Positions 8,266 to 17,375 are shown, counted from the first letter of the stretch. The stretch: 64,000 bases of DNA from Marinococcus halophilus (GCF_002265875.1 NZ_NPFA01000011.1:1-64000); one strand, 5' to 3'. The notes: generated from the letters alone by a model not told the origin. Numbers and translations are program-made.

Positions 8266-9573
8266 TTATACATTTTTTATCTGTTTGATTTTTGGTTCTG
8301 CTTCAATTAAGAGTTCGATGAGATGTACCGCCCGCTGGCCGCTAGATGCCCGTTCCGCGCCGTATTTCATCTGCAGTAAGCACCCGGGATTGGTGGTAAC
8401 AATCACTTGAGCGTTCGTGGCCTGGGCGTCTCCCATTTTCCGATCGAGAATTTTCATCGATTCATCATACTGCACAATGTTATAAATGCCGGCCGATCCG
8501 CAGCAGAAATCCGGGTCATTCATTTCGTTCACTGACACCCCCGGCAATTGGTTCATTAACTGCCTCGGTTCATTCGTAATCCGCTGCACGTTGGTCATAT
8601 GGCAGGAAGGTTGATAGGTAATGGTGTAATTCAACGGCTTGGTGAACTGTAGCCCGTCCAATTCGGCGAGCACCTTCGTAATGTCTTCCACCTTAGCCAC
8701 AAAAGCCAACGCCCGCTTGTGCCAGTCACTTCCTTCATCAAACAGATGGTCATACCGAATCATTTGGGCCCCGCAGCCGCCAGCATTATTCACAATCCGG
8801 TCGACGTTCAGGTCTTCAAGCATTTGAATGTTCTGTTTGGCCAGGGCGACGGCTTCGTCATGCCGTCCGGCATGGGCATGCAGGGCCCCGCAGCAGGTCT
8901 GCTCTTCCGGGATAACCACCGAAGCCCCTGCCAAGGTTAACAATTCCACGGACTGTTCGTTAATGGTAAAAAACACGCTGTCCATGACACATCCTGTAAA
9001 AAAGGCTACCCGCAGTTTTTCTTTCTGCTGGGCTGGCTGCACCTTTTCACGCGACGCCCGTTGTTTCGGCGAGGGCATCGGCGGTAAAACACTGGCGAAC
9101 TCTCCCAAATGCAATGGCGTTTTCGATAATATACCGAGCTTTTGCGCAAAGGTCTGCAGCCCGCTTTTTTGGTACATCCATGTTAAATTGCCCACTGAAT
9201 GCATTATCTTTGAGGAAGGGACAGCATGCTCAAACAAGCCTTTTTCGAGCGCCGCCTGATGCTTGGGTTTTTCTTTATTTTTTTCAATGGCGTGTTTGGC
9301 GCCTTCGAGCATTTGATCGTACTGGACATTCGTCGGGCACACAGTCACGCAGGCCATGCACCCCAGGCATTTTTCTACCGGGTCTTCCAATTCGTGAAGA
9401 GATATGTGCCCTTCCGCTGCCAGCTTCATGAGTTGGATGCGTCCTCGTGGAGAGTGCGTTTCCGTCTCCATGGTCTCATACGTGGGACATGCCGGCAGGC
9501 AGTAACCACATTGCACACAGTCAAACGCTTTTTCATAATTCATCACGTCTTTTAACGTTTCAGGCTCATTCAC
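8266..9573 (-). CDS. glcF: Glycolate oxidase iron-sulfur subunit GlcF
   Basis: The 435-residue protein has two 4Fe-4S motifs in its first 100 residues (CVQCGYCLPACP and CLGCMACVTVCP). Two CCG-type domains follow in the C-terminal half (TCCGALHAHAG and FCCGSAGIYN), the order typical of GlcF. With GlcD it oxidises glycolate, or a related 2-hydroxy acid, to the keto acid and passes electrons to the membrane chain. The GTG start at 9571-9573 overlaps the glcD stop by 8 bases, so coupling is likely. An internal ATG at 9541-9543 is the alternative start. No separate glcE is seen, as is usual in bacilli. Confidence 0.92.
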   Translation of the reverse strand: MNEPETLKDVMNYEKAFDCVQCGYCLPACPTYETMETETHSPRGRIQLMKLAAEGHISLHELEDPVEKCLGCMACVTVCPTNVQYDQMLEGAKHAIEKNKEKPKHQAALEKGLFEHAVPSSKIMHSVGNLTWMYQKSGLQTFAQKLGILSKTPLHLGEFASVLPPMPSPKQRASREKVQPAQQKEKLRVAFFTGCVMDSVFFTINEQSVELLTLAGASVVIPEEQTCCGALHAHAGRHDEAVALAKQNIQMLEDLNVDRIVNNAGGCGAQMIRYDHLFDEGSDWHKRALAFVAKVEDITKVLAELDGLQFTKPLNYTITYQPSCHMTNVQRITNEPRQLMNQLPGVSVNEMNDPDFCCGSAGIYNIVQYDESMKILDRKMGDAQATNAQVIVTTNPGCLLQMKYGAERASSGQRAVHLIELLIEAEPKIKQIKNV

Positions 9574-10972
9574 GGCTTAACACCAGCCTTTGTCCCGGCT
9601 CCGCAAAAATCTTTCCCGGGTTCATGATGTTATTCGGGTCCCAGCTTTGCTTAATGCGTTTCATTAAATCCACTCCTGCGATTCCAATTTCGTTTTCCAT
9701 AAAGGGCGATTTCATGGTTCCTATGCCGTGCTCGCCGGATAAGGTTCCCCCGAGATCAATGGCCGCCTGAAAAATGTCCTCTACGGCTTTTTCCACACGC
9801 TTCATTTCTGCCTGGTCCCGCTCATCGCACAGGATGTTGGGGTGGAGATTCCCATCTCCGGCATGACCGAACACCACCAGGTTAATCTCGTACTTTTCAC
9901 GTATCTCGCCAAGCTTTTTCATCATCAAAGGAATCTGACTGCGGGGGACCGTCGCATCTTCCGAAACCTTGGTCGGCTTAATCGTTGCGATTGCCGGGGA
10001 CACCATTTTTCGTGCTTTCCATATTCTTGCTGCGGCTTCCGCGGTTTCCGGCACTTGAACAGCTGTCGCCTCCAGCTGTTTCATGATGGTCAGTATTTCT
10101 TGTAATTCTTTGTCGAGGGTTTCTTCATGCCCATCCAGTTCCATAATCAGCACAGCTTCTGCATCTTGAGGCAGGCCCGAGGGCTCGTATGCTTCTACGG
10201 CCTGCACACAGGCGTGGTCAATGAATTCCATTTTTGATGGCAGAATGCCGGACGTTAACGTAGTGGAAATGGCCCTTCCGGCTGTTTCCATGGAAGCAAA
10301 AGCCACCATGATGGTTTGAACGGCTTTCGGCTTCGGAATGAGCTTCAAGGTCGCGGATGTAATCACCCCCAACACCCCCTCGGAGCCCACAATTAATTTT
10401 GTGATATCCAGGCCGGTAACGTTTTTGATCGTGCGCCCGCCTGTCCGCGTAATTTCTCCTTCCGGGGTGACGACTTCCAGCCCAATAACATAATCCTTGG
10501 TTACTCCGTATTTCAACCCGCGCGGCCCCCCGGAATTTTCCGCCAAGTTACCTCCTATAGTCGAAACATGCGCACTGCTGGGGTCGGGCGGATACATGAG
10601 ACCGTAAGCTTCCACCTCCTGATGGATGGCTGACGTAAGGGTGCCGGGGGACACTTCCGCAATCAAATCGTCTGCGTACACTTCGATGCTTGCGGGCCAT
10701 TGACTTGTATCCAGCACCATGCCCCCATAGACCGGCAGGGGCCCGCCGCTTAAGCAAGTCCCCTGCCCCCGTGGGGTGACAGGCACCCGGTAGTGATTAG
10801 CAATTTTCATGACTTCACTTACTTGGCGGGCCGAAGCCACCTGTACCACAGCCTCGGGCACATATTCCCCAAACGAGCCATCATAGCTGTAACTGTGGCG
10901 ATCCACCACGGCCGTACGTACATACTTCTCCCCTAACGTGCTTTTTAAAGCGGTTATCCATTTAGCTTCCAT
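9566..10972 (-). CDS. glcD: Glycolate oxidase FAD-binding subunit GlcD
   Basis: The 468-residue protein is a VAO-type FAD-linked oxidase: an FAD-binding N-domain with PRGQGTCLSGG near residue 70 and STIGGNLAENSGG near 135, then a C-terminal cap with the family motifs FGHAGDGNLHPN and GEHGIG. It oxidises glycolate, D-lactate or similar 2-hydroxy acids; the exact substrate is not readable. I start it at the ATG 10970-10972 because AAAGGAG lies 7 bases upstream; a GTG six codons earlier overlaps that site. The start also overlaps the end of a phosphotriesterase-family remnant (stop at 10962-10964), as if the three were once one operon. Confidence 0.92.
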   Translation of the reverse strand: MEAKWITALKSTLGEKYVRTAVVDRHSYSYDGSFGEYVPEAVVQVASARQVSEVMKIANHYRVPVTPRGQGTCLSGGPLPVYGGMVLDTSQWPASIEVYADDLIAEVSPGTLTSAIHQEVEAYGLMYPPDPSSAHVSTIGGNLAENSGGPRGLKYGVTKDYVIGLEVVTPEGEITRTGGRTIKNVTGLDITKLIVGSEGVLGVITSATLKLIPKPKAVQTIMVAFASMETAGRAISTTLTSGILPSKMEFIDHACVQAVEAYEPSGLPQDAEAVLIMELDGHEETLDKELQEILTIMKQLEATAVQVPETAEAAARIWKARKMVSPAIATIKPTKVSEDATVPRSQIPLMMKKLGEIREKYEINLVVFGHAGDGNLHPNILCDERDQAEMKRVEKAVEDIFQAAIDLGGTLSGEHGIGTMKSPFMENEIGIAGVDLMKRIKQSWDPNNIMNPGKIFAEPGQRLVLSRE

Positions 10973-11140
10973 ACATACGCTCCTTTCCACGGCTAATGAG
11001 AGCTTGAGGATTGGTTTGAACCATTGAAATTATTTGCGCTTCCGTCATTCCCGCTTCCAGTAATTGTTCGATGAAACCACCCAATGCATCTACCACAGGG
11101 ATATGATGCGCCTGGCCGTAATCGGTGACTAGCGCAACAT
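10962..11140 (-). pseudogene. C-terminal remnant of a phosphotriesterase-family hydrolase
   Basis: A minus-strand frame reads LVTDYGQAHHIPVVDALGGF and then a G-M-T-E-A-Q-I segment and NPQALIS before its stop at 10962-10964. This resembles the last ~55 residues of phosphotriesterase-like metal-dependent hydrolases, where a conserved Asp-x-Gly strand is followed by a G-[VM]-[ST]-E-x-Q-I helix and an N-P motif. No start codon or upstream part is present; the frame dissolves into AT-rich sequence. It overlaps the glcD start by 11 bases. Confidence 0.65.
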
Positions 11141-11553
11141 GTTTTGTTTATATTTTTTGAGATGTAGAGAGAAATTTTTAATTTGCGCATTGCACTATAA
11201 TAACCATTTTTTGTTTGCAAGTAGCAAATCACCCTTATCCAACTATTACAGGAAAAGGGTGATTTTAATTGAGAATACTTTTGGGAACTATCATTAGTTG
11301 AAAACTTTCGATAACAGAAAAGATATTAATTTGAATAATATATTTTTAACACACATGGATTAGGGAGTATCTTTCCTGTTATTAATAGAAGATTACTTTT
11401 TTTGCTTTTGACACTTGTTACACTTTGATGAGCAAAAAGTTTTTATAACTTTGGAGTCTATATCACTTTTGTTTTCTGTTTCTATATTTGGAACAAATAT
11501 ACACATGTCGCTTCCTCCTATTTTTTATACGAATTAGTCATCCCCTACAAAGC
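11141..11553. other. Intergenic stretch upstream of the glcD relic and downstream of glaH
   Basis: AT-rich with one strong hairpin (11226-11265). No protein-coding frame is supported. Confidence 0.4.
11226..11265. terminator. Strong hairpin downstream of glaH
   Basis: Perfect 11-bp stem AAATCACCCTT / AAGGGTGATTT with an 18-base loop. It lies about 290 bases past the glaH stop and could end the glaH transcript, although the T-run is weak on either strand. Confidence 0.45.
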
Positions 11554-12486
11554 TTAGCTCGGGAATCTTCCTCTTTGACGAAGCAATTCTCTATCTAGAT
11601 CTTTATTGACTTCAAAAGCGGCTCTTCCGTGTAACCAAAACAAATTATTTACCATTACTAGATGACCTACTGGCAAATTCAACTCCGTAACACTTTGATC
11701 TTCTTCCATTGATTTGGACATATCACGTAAATATTTAGCCTCTTCGATAGAGGAAGGATTAGCAAATTGGTCTATAAAGCAAATACACGGATCGCCATTT
11801 TCATGAAAAAACGTTTTTCTACTAACTTCTTGGCTAACATTTTTACTGGCAGGCGCCTTGTAAGCAATTTCTTTTTCGGCAAAAGGATGTTTATAATATT
11901 TATCTAATTCTTGCCAGTCATCCAAATGAAGCAAGCGGGATTCACCCCCAACGGCATTTTCTTCATGCATTTTCATCATTAAGAGCCAATCTGTAGATTC
12001 ATCAACGAAAGTACCGTCTGTGTGTAATGTAAAACGGCGATAAGCTTGTCTTAAATACGAATCACTAGTATCCGTGTGATTAACAGTAAAACGAGCATAG
12101 TATTTACCAGACATAGCATCAAAATTACATTCTCCGATTAAGTGTGTAAGAGCTGTAGAAAAGAGAACATATTTATCAGTATCAGTAATCTCTTGATCTA
12201 AGCCAATTGTAAATCCCCCAGTGGCACGATCCATTAATATATTGCGAACGGTTGTAGTAAAAGACTCACTTAACACATCTTGCAACGCACCAGCTACAAT
12301 AAAGCGCATATAAGGCACGTATTCTAGTTCTTGCACTTCCACGTTTTTCACTTGATCAAAGAAATTTGCTAAAGCATCTTTTTTAATATCAATATGATAG
12401 AGACGGGCGTTCTGTGGATGCTTAGCAATTTTCACTTCCTGAGTTTCTTGGGAAAAATCTAAAATATGGTTTCCTGAAATAGCCAT
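11554..12486 (-). CDS. glaH: Glutarate 2-hydroxylase GlaH (CsiD family, Fe(II)/2-oxoglutarate dioxygenase)
   Basis: The 310-residue protein matches CsiD/GlaH: the facial triad is visible as His155 and Asp157 in LHTDGTFVDE and His286 in WLHGRAAF, with Arg residues in the RELLRQRGRF tail for 2-oxoglutarate. The family signature WLLMMK and the segment GGESRLLHLDDW are also present. GlaH hydroxylates glutarate to L-2-hydroxyglutarate, which LhgO (17376-18596) oxidises to 2-oxoglutarate. The ATG at 12484-12486 has GGAGGA upstream. A long hairpin (12533-12578) and a near-perfect cre site (12700-12713) lie in its upstream region. Confidence 0.92.
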   Translation of the reverse strand: MAISGNHILDFSQETQEVKIAKHPQNARLYHIDIKKDALANFFDQVKNVEVQELEYVPYMRFIVAGALQDVLSESFTTTVRNILMDRATGGFTIGLDQEITDTDKYVLFSTALTHLIGECNFDAMSGKYYARFTVNHTDTSDSYLRQAYRRFTLHTDGTFVDESTDWLLMMKMHEENAVGGESRLLHLDDWQELDKYYKHPFAEKEIAYKAPASKNVSQEVSRKTFFHENGDPCICFIDQFANPSSIEEAKYLRDMSKSMEEDQSVTELNLPVGHLVMVNNLFWLHGRAAFEVNKDLDRELLRQRGRFPS

Positions 12487-12532
12487 AGCTTAATGTTCCT
12501 CCTTAATTATTAAGAATAAATGGAAAAATAAA

Positions 12533-12578
12533 AGCCAGCCTTTTAACACAAAGGTACCTTTGTGTTTAAAGACTGGCT
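12533..12578 (-). terminator. Large hairpin between the DUF3870 gene and glaH
   Basis: Read on the minus strand, an imperfect 46-base hairpin from AGCCAG to CTGGCT contains the perfect palindrome AACACAAAGG-TACC-TTTGTGTT arms and is followed by TTTTATTTTT. It has the form of a Rho-independent terminator for the DUF3870 gene. It also lies inside the leader of glaH if that gene starts near the cre-like site, so it could attenuate glaH. Confidence 0.7.
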
Positions 12579-12699
12579 CTAATAGACGGATGGCAAACTA
12601 TACAAGTAGTAAGTCCACGTCATATTAAACAGTTTTATCGTTAAAATGATCATGATAACTTTTTGCACTCACGGGACAGAAAGAGAAAATCTTTCTTGC

Positions 12700-12713
12700 G
12701 GTAAGCGTTAACA
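12700..12713. promoter_or_regulatory. cre-like site upstream of glaH
   Basis: GGTAAGCGTTAACA differs from the CcpA cre consensus TGWNANCGNTNWCA at one position. On the minus strand it directly follows a TATAAT box (a TTGACA lies 20 bases further upstream, rather far), so it would sit at the start of a glaH transcript. Confidence 0.5.
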
Positions 12714-12812
12714 TTATATTGAATTACATTTATTTATTTGTCAATCTTTTATTCATTCTTTATTTAAAAAATTTTACGATCTCTACTTTTTCGCAATTTT
12801 AAAGGTAGATGA

Positions 12813-13118
12813 TTATAAATTTTTATATTGTTTATATAAATCTTTCAAAGCTGAAATAATAGCATTCTTAGCTTTTCCAGAGTAGTTGTGCTCAATGAGG
12901 TTGATAGGCTTTTCGATGCCATTTCGCAAACTATATCCCTTCAAAAGCCGATTAATAAATTCTCTGCCGTGAGCAGTCGCCAGTGTACAAGAAGACTCTA
13001 AAATCACTCCGTATTCACGATCAATTTCTACAGTGACTGTTAGTGTTTGAAACATACTTTGCGCAGCCATTCCTTCTGGTAACCTAGCATGCCCTGCAAT
13101 AAATACCACATTATCCAT
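12813..13118 (-). CDS. DUF3870 family protein
   Basis: The 101-residue protein has the DUF3870 pattern: an N-terminal FIAGHARLPEGMAAQ strand-turn, a central E-I-D-R-E-Y-G-V-I-L-E-S-S-C-T-L-A-T stretch, a G-R-E-F segment and a C-terminal helix AIISALKDLYKQY. The function of the family is unknown; from established context it often sits near TRAP transporters or catabolic genes, as here. The ATG at 13116-13118 is preceded by GAGGAG. It is divergent from the TAXI gene, with the cre site and palindrome in the shared intergenic region, so it is probably co-regulated with the transporter. Confidence 0.8.
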   Translation of the reverse strand: MDNVVFIAGHARLPEGMAAQSMFQTLTVTVEIDREYGVILESSCTLATAHGREFINRLLKGYSLRNGIEKPINLIEHNYSGKAKNAIISALKDLYKQYKNL

Positions 13119-13467
13119 ATGTAATTCTCCTCTTTTTAAATAATTATGATTTAATATTAATTCTTTAATTTCTTCATCTTAAAAGAGATTTTCTCCAAAT
13201 TCCACTGGTTATATATCGTTAATACTTAAAATGTAAATTTTTCATTTATCTTGAAAAGACTATAAATTCTTAATTGCTCCGACTTAAAAATTTAAGTTAC
13301 ATTATATTCCAATAAATTTTGTTTGATTACTATTCCTCCTTTAATAAAAAGTGTTACTCATAAACGTAATTGATAACACCTCCCTTAGACTATATTCATT
13401 GTAGAGTGATCTCATTTAGCCTTCAATTAAAATCAGATATAAAGTTCTGAAAATTTTGTATTGTAAT

Positions 13468-13481
13468 TGAAAGCGTTAACA
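13468..13481. promoter_or_regulatory. cre site (CcpA) upstream of the TAXI-TRAP genes
   Basis: TGAAAGCGTTAACA matches the cre consensus TGWNANCGNTNWCA at every fixed position. It lies 50 bases upstream of the TAXI start, between that gene and the divergent DUF3870 gene, and predicts carbon catabolite repression of the transporter. Confidence 0.75.
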
Positions 13482-13490
13482 ACTAAAATT

Positions 13491-13507
13491 TGTTATACAG
13501 TATAACA
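13491..13507. promoter_or_regulatory. Palindromic operator, probably for the FadR-type regulator
   Basis: TGTTATAC-A-GTATAACA is a perfect 17-bp palindrome 23 bases before the TAXI start. Its size and form (a -GTA-/-TAC- core) fit operators of FadR-subfamily GntR regulators, and such a gene (16512-17225) lies in the same cluster. The regulator-site pairing is inferred. Confidence 0.6.
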
Positions 13508-13530
13508 TGTTTTTCGGAAAGGGGTTTATT

Positions 13531-14535
13531 ATGAAACGTATTCTTTTTTTATTATTATTTTTGGTACCGGTTTCATTTCTCTTATTAAATGCTTTTTCAG
13601 ACCAAAAGTATGAATATTATTCGATCGCTACAGGAACCACAGCGGGAACTTATTACCCTGTGGGTGTAGGCTTAGCAAACTTGTACACAGAGGAATTAGG
13701 GGAAAATGTTCGAGTGACAGGACAATCATCAGGAGGCTCCGTAGAAAATGTTGACTTACTTAGAGAGGGAGAAGCTGAATTTGCCACTATCCAAGGCGTT
13801 ATTGGGGACTTTGCTTACCAAGGTAAAGATATATACGCTGATAATACTTACGAAGATTTGCGTGCTGTAACAACATTATGGCCTAACGCAGAACAATTCC
13901 CTTTAAAAAATAGCCAAATTACCACAGGAAATCTAGCTGATATAGAAGGAACAAATTTTTCTCTGGGCTCTCGTGGAAGTGGTACAGAACAAACCACACG
14001 TATTATTATGAACAGTCTCGGCATGTCTAAAAAAGATATCAATCAAGATTATCTTGGATTTGGAGACACGATTTCCGCAATGAGAGATGGAACTCTACAA
14101 GGAGGAGCTGTTTCTGCCGGTTTACCTACCACTGCTATTACAGATATGTATGCAAGTGGTGTGAACGCGACCTTGCTCGACGTATCCGATGAACAATTAC
14201 AAAAAATCCAATCAAGTTCAGAAGTTTTTTATAGGTATACAATTCCTGCTGAAACTTATCCAAATCAAAGAGAAGAAATACGCACCATAGCTCAAGGCAA
14301 TTTCATGGGCACAGATGCAAACGTAAATAAAGAAACAGTTTATCAAATCACAAAAAACACGTATGAAAATTTAGAACGAGTACATGGAATACACTCTGTT
14401 ACAAAAAATATAACGTTAGAAAATTCTTTAGAAGGATTAACAGTTCCCTTACATTCAGGGGCCTACAAATATTACAAAGAGCAAGGTGTAAAAGTGCCAG
14501 AAAATTTAATGCCGCCAAAAGAAAAGAAAGGATGA
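13531..14535 (+). CDS. TAXI-family TRAP transporter solute-binding protein
   Basis: The 334-residue protein begins with a hydrophobic signal segment (MKRILFLLLFLVPVSFLLL) and continues with YSIATGTTAGTYYPVGVGLAN, the TAXI family hallmark. It would bind an organic acid outside the membrane and deliver it to the fused permease encoded 8 bases downstream. There is no lipobox Cys, so the N-terminal helix may anchor it. I start at ATG 13531 because AAAGGGG lies 7 bases before; an upstream ATG at 13507 lacks a site. Given GlaH and LhgO alongside, glutarate or 2-hydroxyglutarate is the likely ligand, by inference. Confidence 0.9.
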   Translation: MKRILFLLLFLVPVSFLLLNAFSDQKYEYYSIATGTTAGTYYPVGVGLANLYTEELGENVRVTGQSSGGSVENVDLLREGEAEFATIQGVIGDFAYQGKDIYADNTYEDLRAVTTLWPNAEQFPLKNSQITTGNLADIEGTNFSLGSRGSGTEQTTRIIMNSLGMSKKDINQDYLGFGDTISAMRDGTLQGGAVSAGLPTTAITDMYASGVNATLLDVSDEQLQKIQSSSEVFYRYTIPAETYPNQREEIRTIAQGNFMGTDANVNKETVYQITKNTYENLERVHGIHSVTKNITLENSLEGLTVPLHSGAYKYYKEQGVKVPENLMPPKEKKG

Positions 14536-14543
14536 GTATGTAA

Positions 14544-16511
14544 ATGGCCAACAGCAATACAAATCTAGATTCAAACCAACGTACCGAGAACATACAAACG
14601 CCAGAGAGATATTCTAGCACTTGGAGAAAAATCCTTGTCGTTAGCGTAGCTGTTATATTAGCAGTATTCGCTATCGTATCGAATAGCTTCTTGAATATGC
14701 AAGAAATTTACAGAAATAGCGTATTTCTCATGCTGTCTTCATTTCTAACATTTCTCTTGTACCCTTCTTCAAAGAAAAACGAGAATAGTCCTTTTTCTAT
14801 CGTAGATATCGTTTTAGCCCTCGGTAGTGCGATTGCTATTGGATATATTTTATATGGTTATTCCAATATCCATATCGATCGCTTGTCTCAGGCAGTTACG
14901 ATTAACTATATTTTTGCCACAATAGCGATCGTCTTCCTCTTAGAAGCCACTCGTCGTGCACTAGGTTGGTTTATTCCAATTTTAATCATATTGGCTATGG
15001 TGTATAGTATTGTCGGTCCTTACTTTTCCGGTGTTTTTGGCCATGCTGGTTTTAGTATCGAAAGGCTATTATATCGCGTATATATGACTACGGAAGGCAT
15101 ATTTGGCATGACGTTATCGATAGCTGCCACATATATTGTTATTTTTATTATTTTAGGAGCATTTCTTAGTGTGAGTGGAGCTTCAAAATTATTTAATGAC
15201 CTCGCACTAGCTTTTGCTGGAAGATATAGCGGCGGTCCAGCTCAAGTCTCTGTATTAACAAGTGCCTTAACAGGTTCATTGAGCGGCAGCGCCGTAGCTA
15301 ATGTTGCCACGACCGGCACATTTACGATTCCTTTAATGAAATCAGTGGGCTTTAGATCACGGTTCGCTGGAGCTGTAGAGGCTACAGCATCTACAGGTGG
15401 AATGATGATGCCCCCAATCATGGGCGCAGCGGCGTTTATAATGGCGGGATTTCTTGGAGTTCCCTATTCAGTCATTGTGCTAGCCGCAATTATTCCGACC
15501 TTTTTGTACTTCGGAGCCTTAATTCTTGCTATTAACATTGAATCTAGGAAACAGGGATTAAAAGGTATTAGTAAAGAATCAATACCCCAAGTTTTTAAAG
15601 TACTCAAAGAGCGAGGATTATTATTACTTCCCCTGATAATAGTAGTTTACTTTTTACTATCGGGACGGACGCCTTTATTTGCTGGGTTTGTTGGTATCAT
15701 AAGTATCATTATTGTAAGTTGGCTTACATTAGATCCTTCGACACGCATCACACCTAGAAAATTGATTCAAGGTCTTTATGAAGGAGCAAAAGGCACTGTG
15801 CAAGTGACCATGGCATGTGCATCTATTGGTATTATGATTGCCGTTATATCGATGACAGGCTTAGGAGAAGCTATTAGTACAAATATTTTGGCTATCTCAA
15901 GCGGAAATTTATTAATAGCTTTATTTTTAGTAATGCTCACCTGTATCGTTTTGAGCCTAGGTCTCCCTTCCACAGCTTTATATATTATTGTGTCTGTCAC
16001 AGTAGCTCCTGTACTTATTGACATGGGGATTAATGATGTTGCTGCTCACTTCTTTGTTTTCTGGTTTGGGGTGCTTTCTAGCATTACTCCTCCTGTAGCA
16101 CTTGCTTCTTACACCGCTTCAGGCATAGCTAAATCAGATGCCATGCAAACCTCTTGGAGTGCTTTACGTTTAGCACTACCTGGGTTCATCATACCGTTTT
16201 TAATTGCTTTTAACCCAGCCATAGTTATGCAAGGAAGCAATAACAACTTTCTTGATATCATACTAACACTGCTGTTAGCTTCCTCGATCGTATTTGCCCT
16301 AACCATAGTATTAGCAAAATACTTCTTAAAACCTTTATTATGGTGGGAACAACTACTTTTTGTCTTTCCTATAATATTATTATTATTTACAAATGTATTT
16401 ACTATCATGCTTGGAGTTTTACTCTTGGGAGGTGCTGTAGCCATACAAATTTATCGTTATCATTACCAAGGTCGATCTTACGACACGGCTTTTAAGAAAG
16501 GAGACTATTAG
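14544..16511 (+). CDS. TRAP transporter fused permease (4TM-12TM)
   Basis: The 655-residue protein is very hydrophobic. It combines a small DctQ-like part (first ~180 residues, several helices) and a large DctM-like part with a SLSGSAVANVATTGTFTIPL motif near 250 and LGLPSTALYI near 475, as in fused permeases that pair with TAXI proteins. It uses a sodium gradient to import the ligand bound by the partner protein. It starts 8 bases after the TAXI stop, and its stop codon directly abuts the ATG of the GntR gene, so the three form an operon. Confidence 0.92.
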   Translation: MANSNTNLDSNQRTENIQTPERYSSTWRKILVVSVAVILAVFAIVSNSFLNMQEIYRNSVFLMLSSFLTFLLYPSSKKNENSPFSIVDIVLALGSAIAIGYILYGYSNIHIDRLSQAVTINYIFATIAIVFLLEATRRALGWFIPILIILAMVYSIVGPYFSGVFGHAGFSIERLLYRVYMTTEGIFGMTLSIAATYIVIFIILGAFLSVSGASKLFNDLALAFAGRYSGGPAQVSVLTSALTGSLSGSAVANVATTGTFTIPLMKSVGFRSRFAGAVEATASTGGMMMPPIMGAAAFIMAGFLGVPYSVIVLAAIIPTFLYFGALILAINIESRKQGLKGISKESIPQVFKVLKERGLLLLPLIIVVYFLLSGRTPLFAGFVGIISIIIVSWLTLDPSTRITPRKLIQGLYEGAKGTVQVTMACASIGIMIAVISMTGLGEAISTNILAISSGNLLIALFLVMLTCIVLSLGLPSTALYIIVSVTVAPVLIDMGINDVAAHFFVFWFGVLSSITPPVALASYTASGIAKSDAMQTSWSALRLALPGFIIPFLIAFNPAIVMQGSNNNFLDIILTLLLASSIVFALTIVLAKYFLKPLLWWEQLLFVFPIILLLFTNVFTIMLGVLLLGGAVAIQIYRYHYQGRSYDTAFKKGDY

Positions 16512-17225
16512 ATGCCTGAATCTCTCTATCGCAAAAAAGTATCAACTCAAGTTTTAGAATTAATGCAAGAGAAAATCAGAACAGGAGAATATGCTCCTGG
16601 CGATAAACTCCCTCCCGAAATAACCTTAGCCAAGCAATTTGGAGTTAGTCGCACAGCTATACGCGAAGCTTTAAATATTCTCTCTATTAGTGGCGTAGTG
16701 ACTTCCTTACAAGGGGGCGGCCGACAAATCAACGAAGTTAATTTGGTAAACATGTTAGAAGTCATCCCTTATTCTTTGATTGACGTTAGTGAAATTATTG
16801 ATTTGCTCGAAATGCGTATGGTGTTTGAAGTAGAAGCTGCTGCCCTAGCCGCTCAACGACATGAAGAAGAGGACGAAATTGAACTTTTGAAAGCGCTCAA
16901 TCAATTTAAAGGTACTTTGACAAACAAAGAAAGCATAGGGTTTGAAGCAGATTACCAGTTTCACCTCGTTTTAATCAGAGCAGCTAAAAATGCTTTTTTC
17001 GAGCAAACATTTATTAATATTAGTACCGTTCTGCAAAACTCTTTACAGTTTTCTTTATCAAAAAACCTCGGAAAGCCTAGAAAAAGAAAAGAGGTATATC
17101 ATGAACACGAAATGATCTACGAAGCTTTTTGTGCAAGGGATAGTGACACGATCAAAGCAACAATGCAGGCTCATTTAATGAATGTTAAAACTAAATTGGA
17201 AGAAATTAAATCGATGGGAGATTAA
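16512..17225 (+). CDS. GntR/FadR-family regulator of the glutarate cluster
   Basis: The 237-residue protein has an N-terminal winged helix (KLPPEITLAKQFGVSRTAIR, about 36-55) and an FCD ligand-binding domain (about 90-225) with the Asp/His metal positions expected for this fold. Its ATG follows the permease stop without a gap and AAAGGAG is 9 bases upstream. In E. coli the equivalent glaH-lhgO operon is controlled by the FadR-type repressor CsiR/GlaR. I infer the same role here, with glutarate or 2-hydroxyglutarate as effector and the palindrome at 13491-13507 as likely site. Confidence 0.85.
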   Translation: MPESLYRKKVSTQVLELMQEKIRTGEYAPGDKLPPEITLAKQFGVSRTAIREALNILSISGVVTSLQGGGRQINEVNLVNMLEVIPYSLIDVSEIIDLLEMRMVFEVEAAALAAQRHEEEDEIELLKALNQFKGTLTNKESIGFEADYQFHLVLIRAAKNAFFEQTFINISTVLQNSLQFSLSKNLGKPRKRKEVYHEHEMIYEAFCARDSDTIKATMQAHLMNVKTKLEEIKSMGD

Positions 17226-17375
17226 TTAAGACAAAGCCTATCACCAATAGAAATAACGAAAAGAATTTTCCCCATCACTTTGTTGTATTTTTAATCGTCT
17301 ATAACTGTAGTTTGCAAGCAATAATTAATAAACGTTTTAACTATTAATTTAATCAATAAAGAGGGAGAGAAATCA

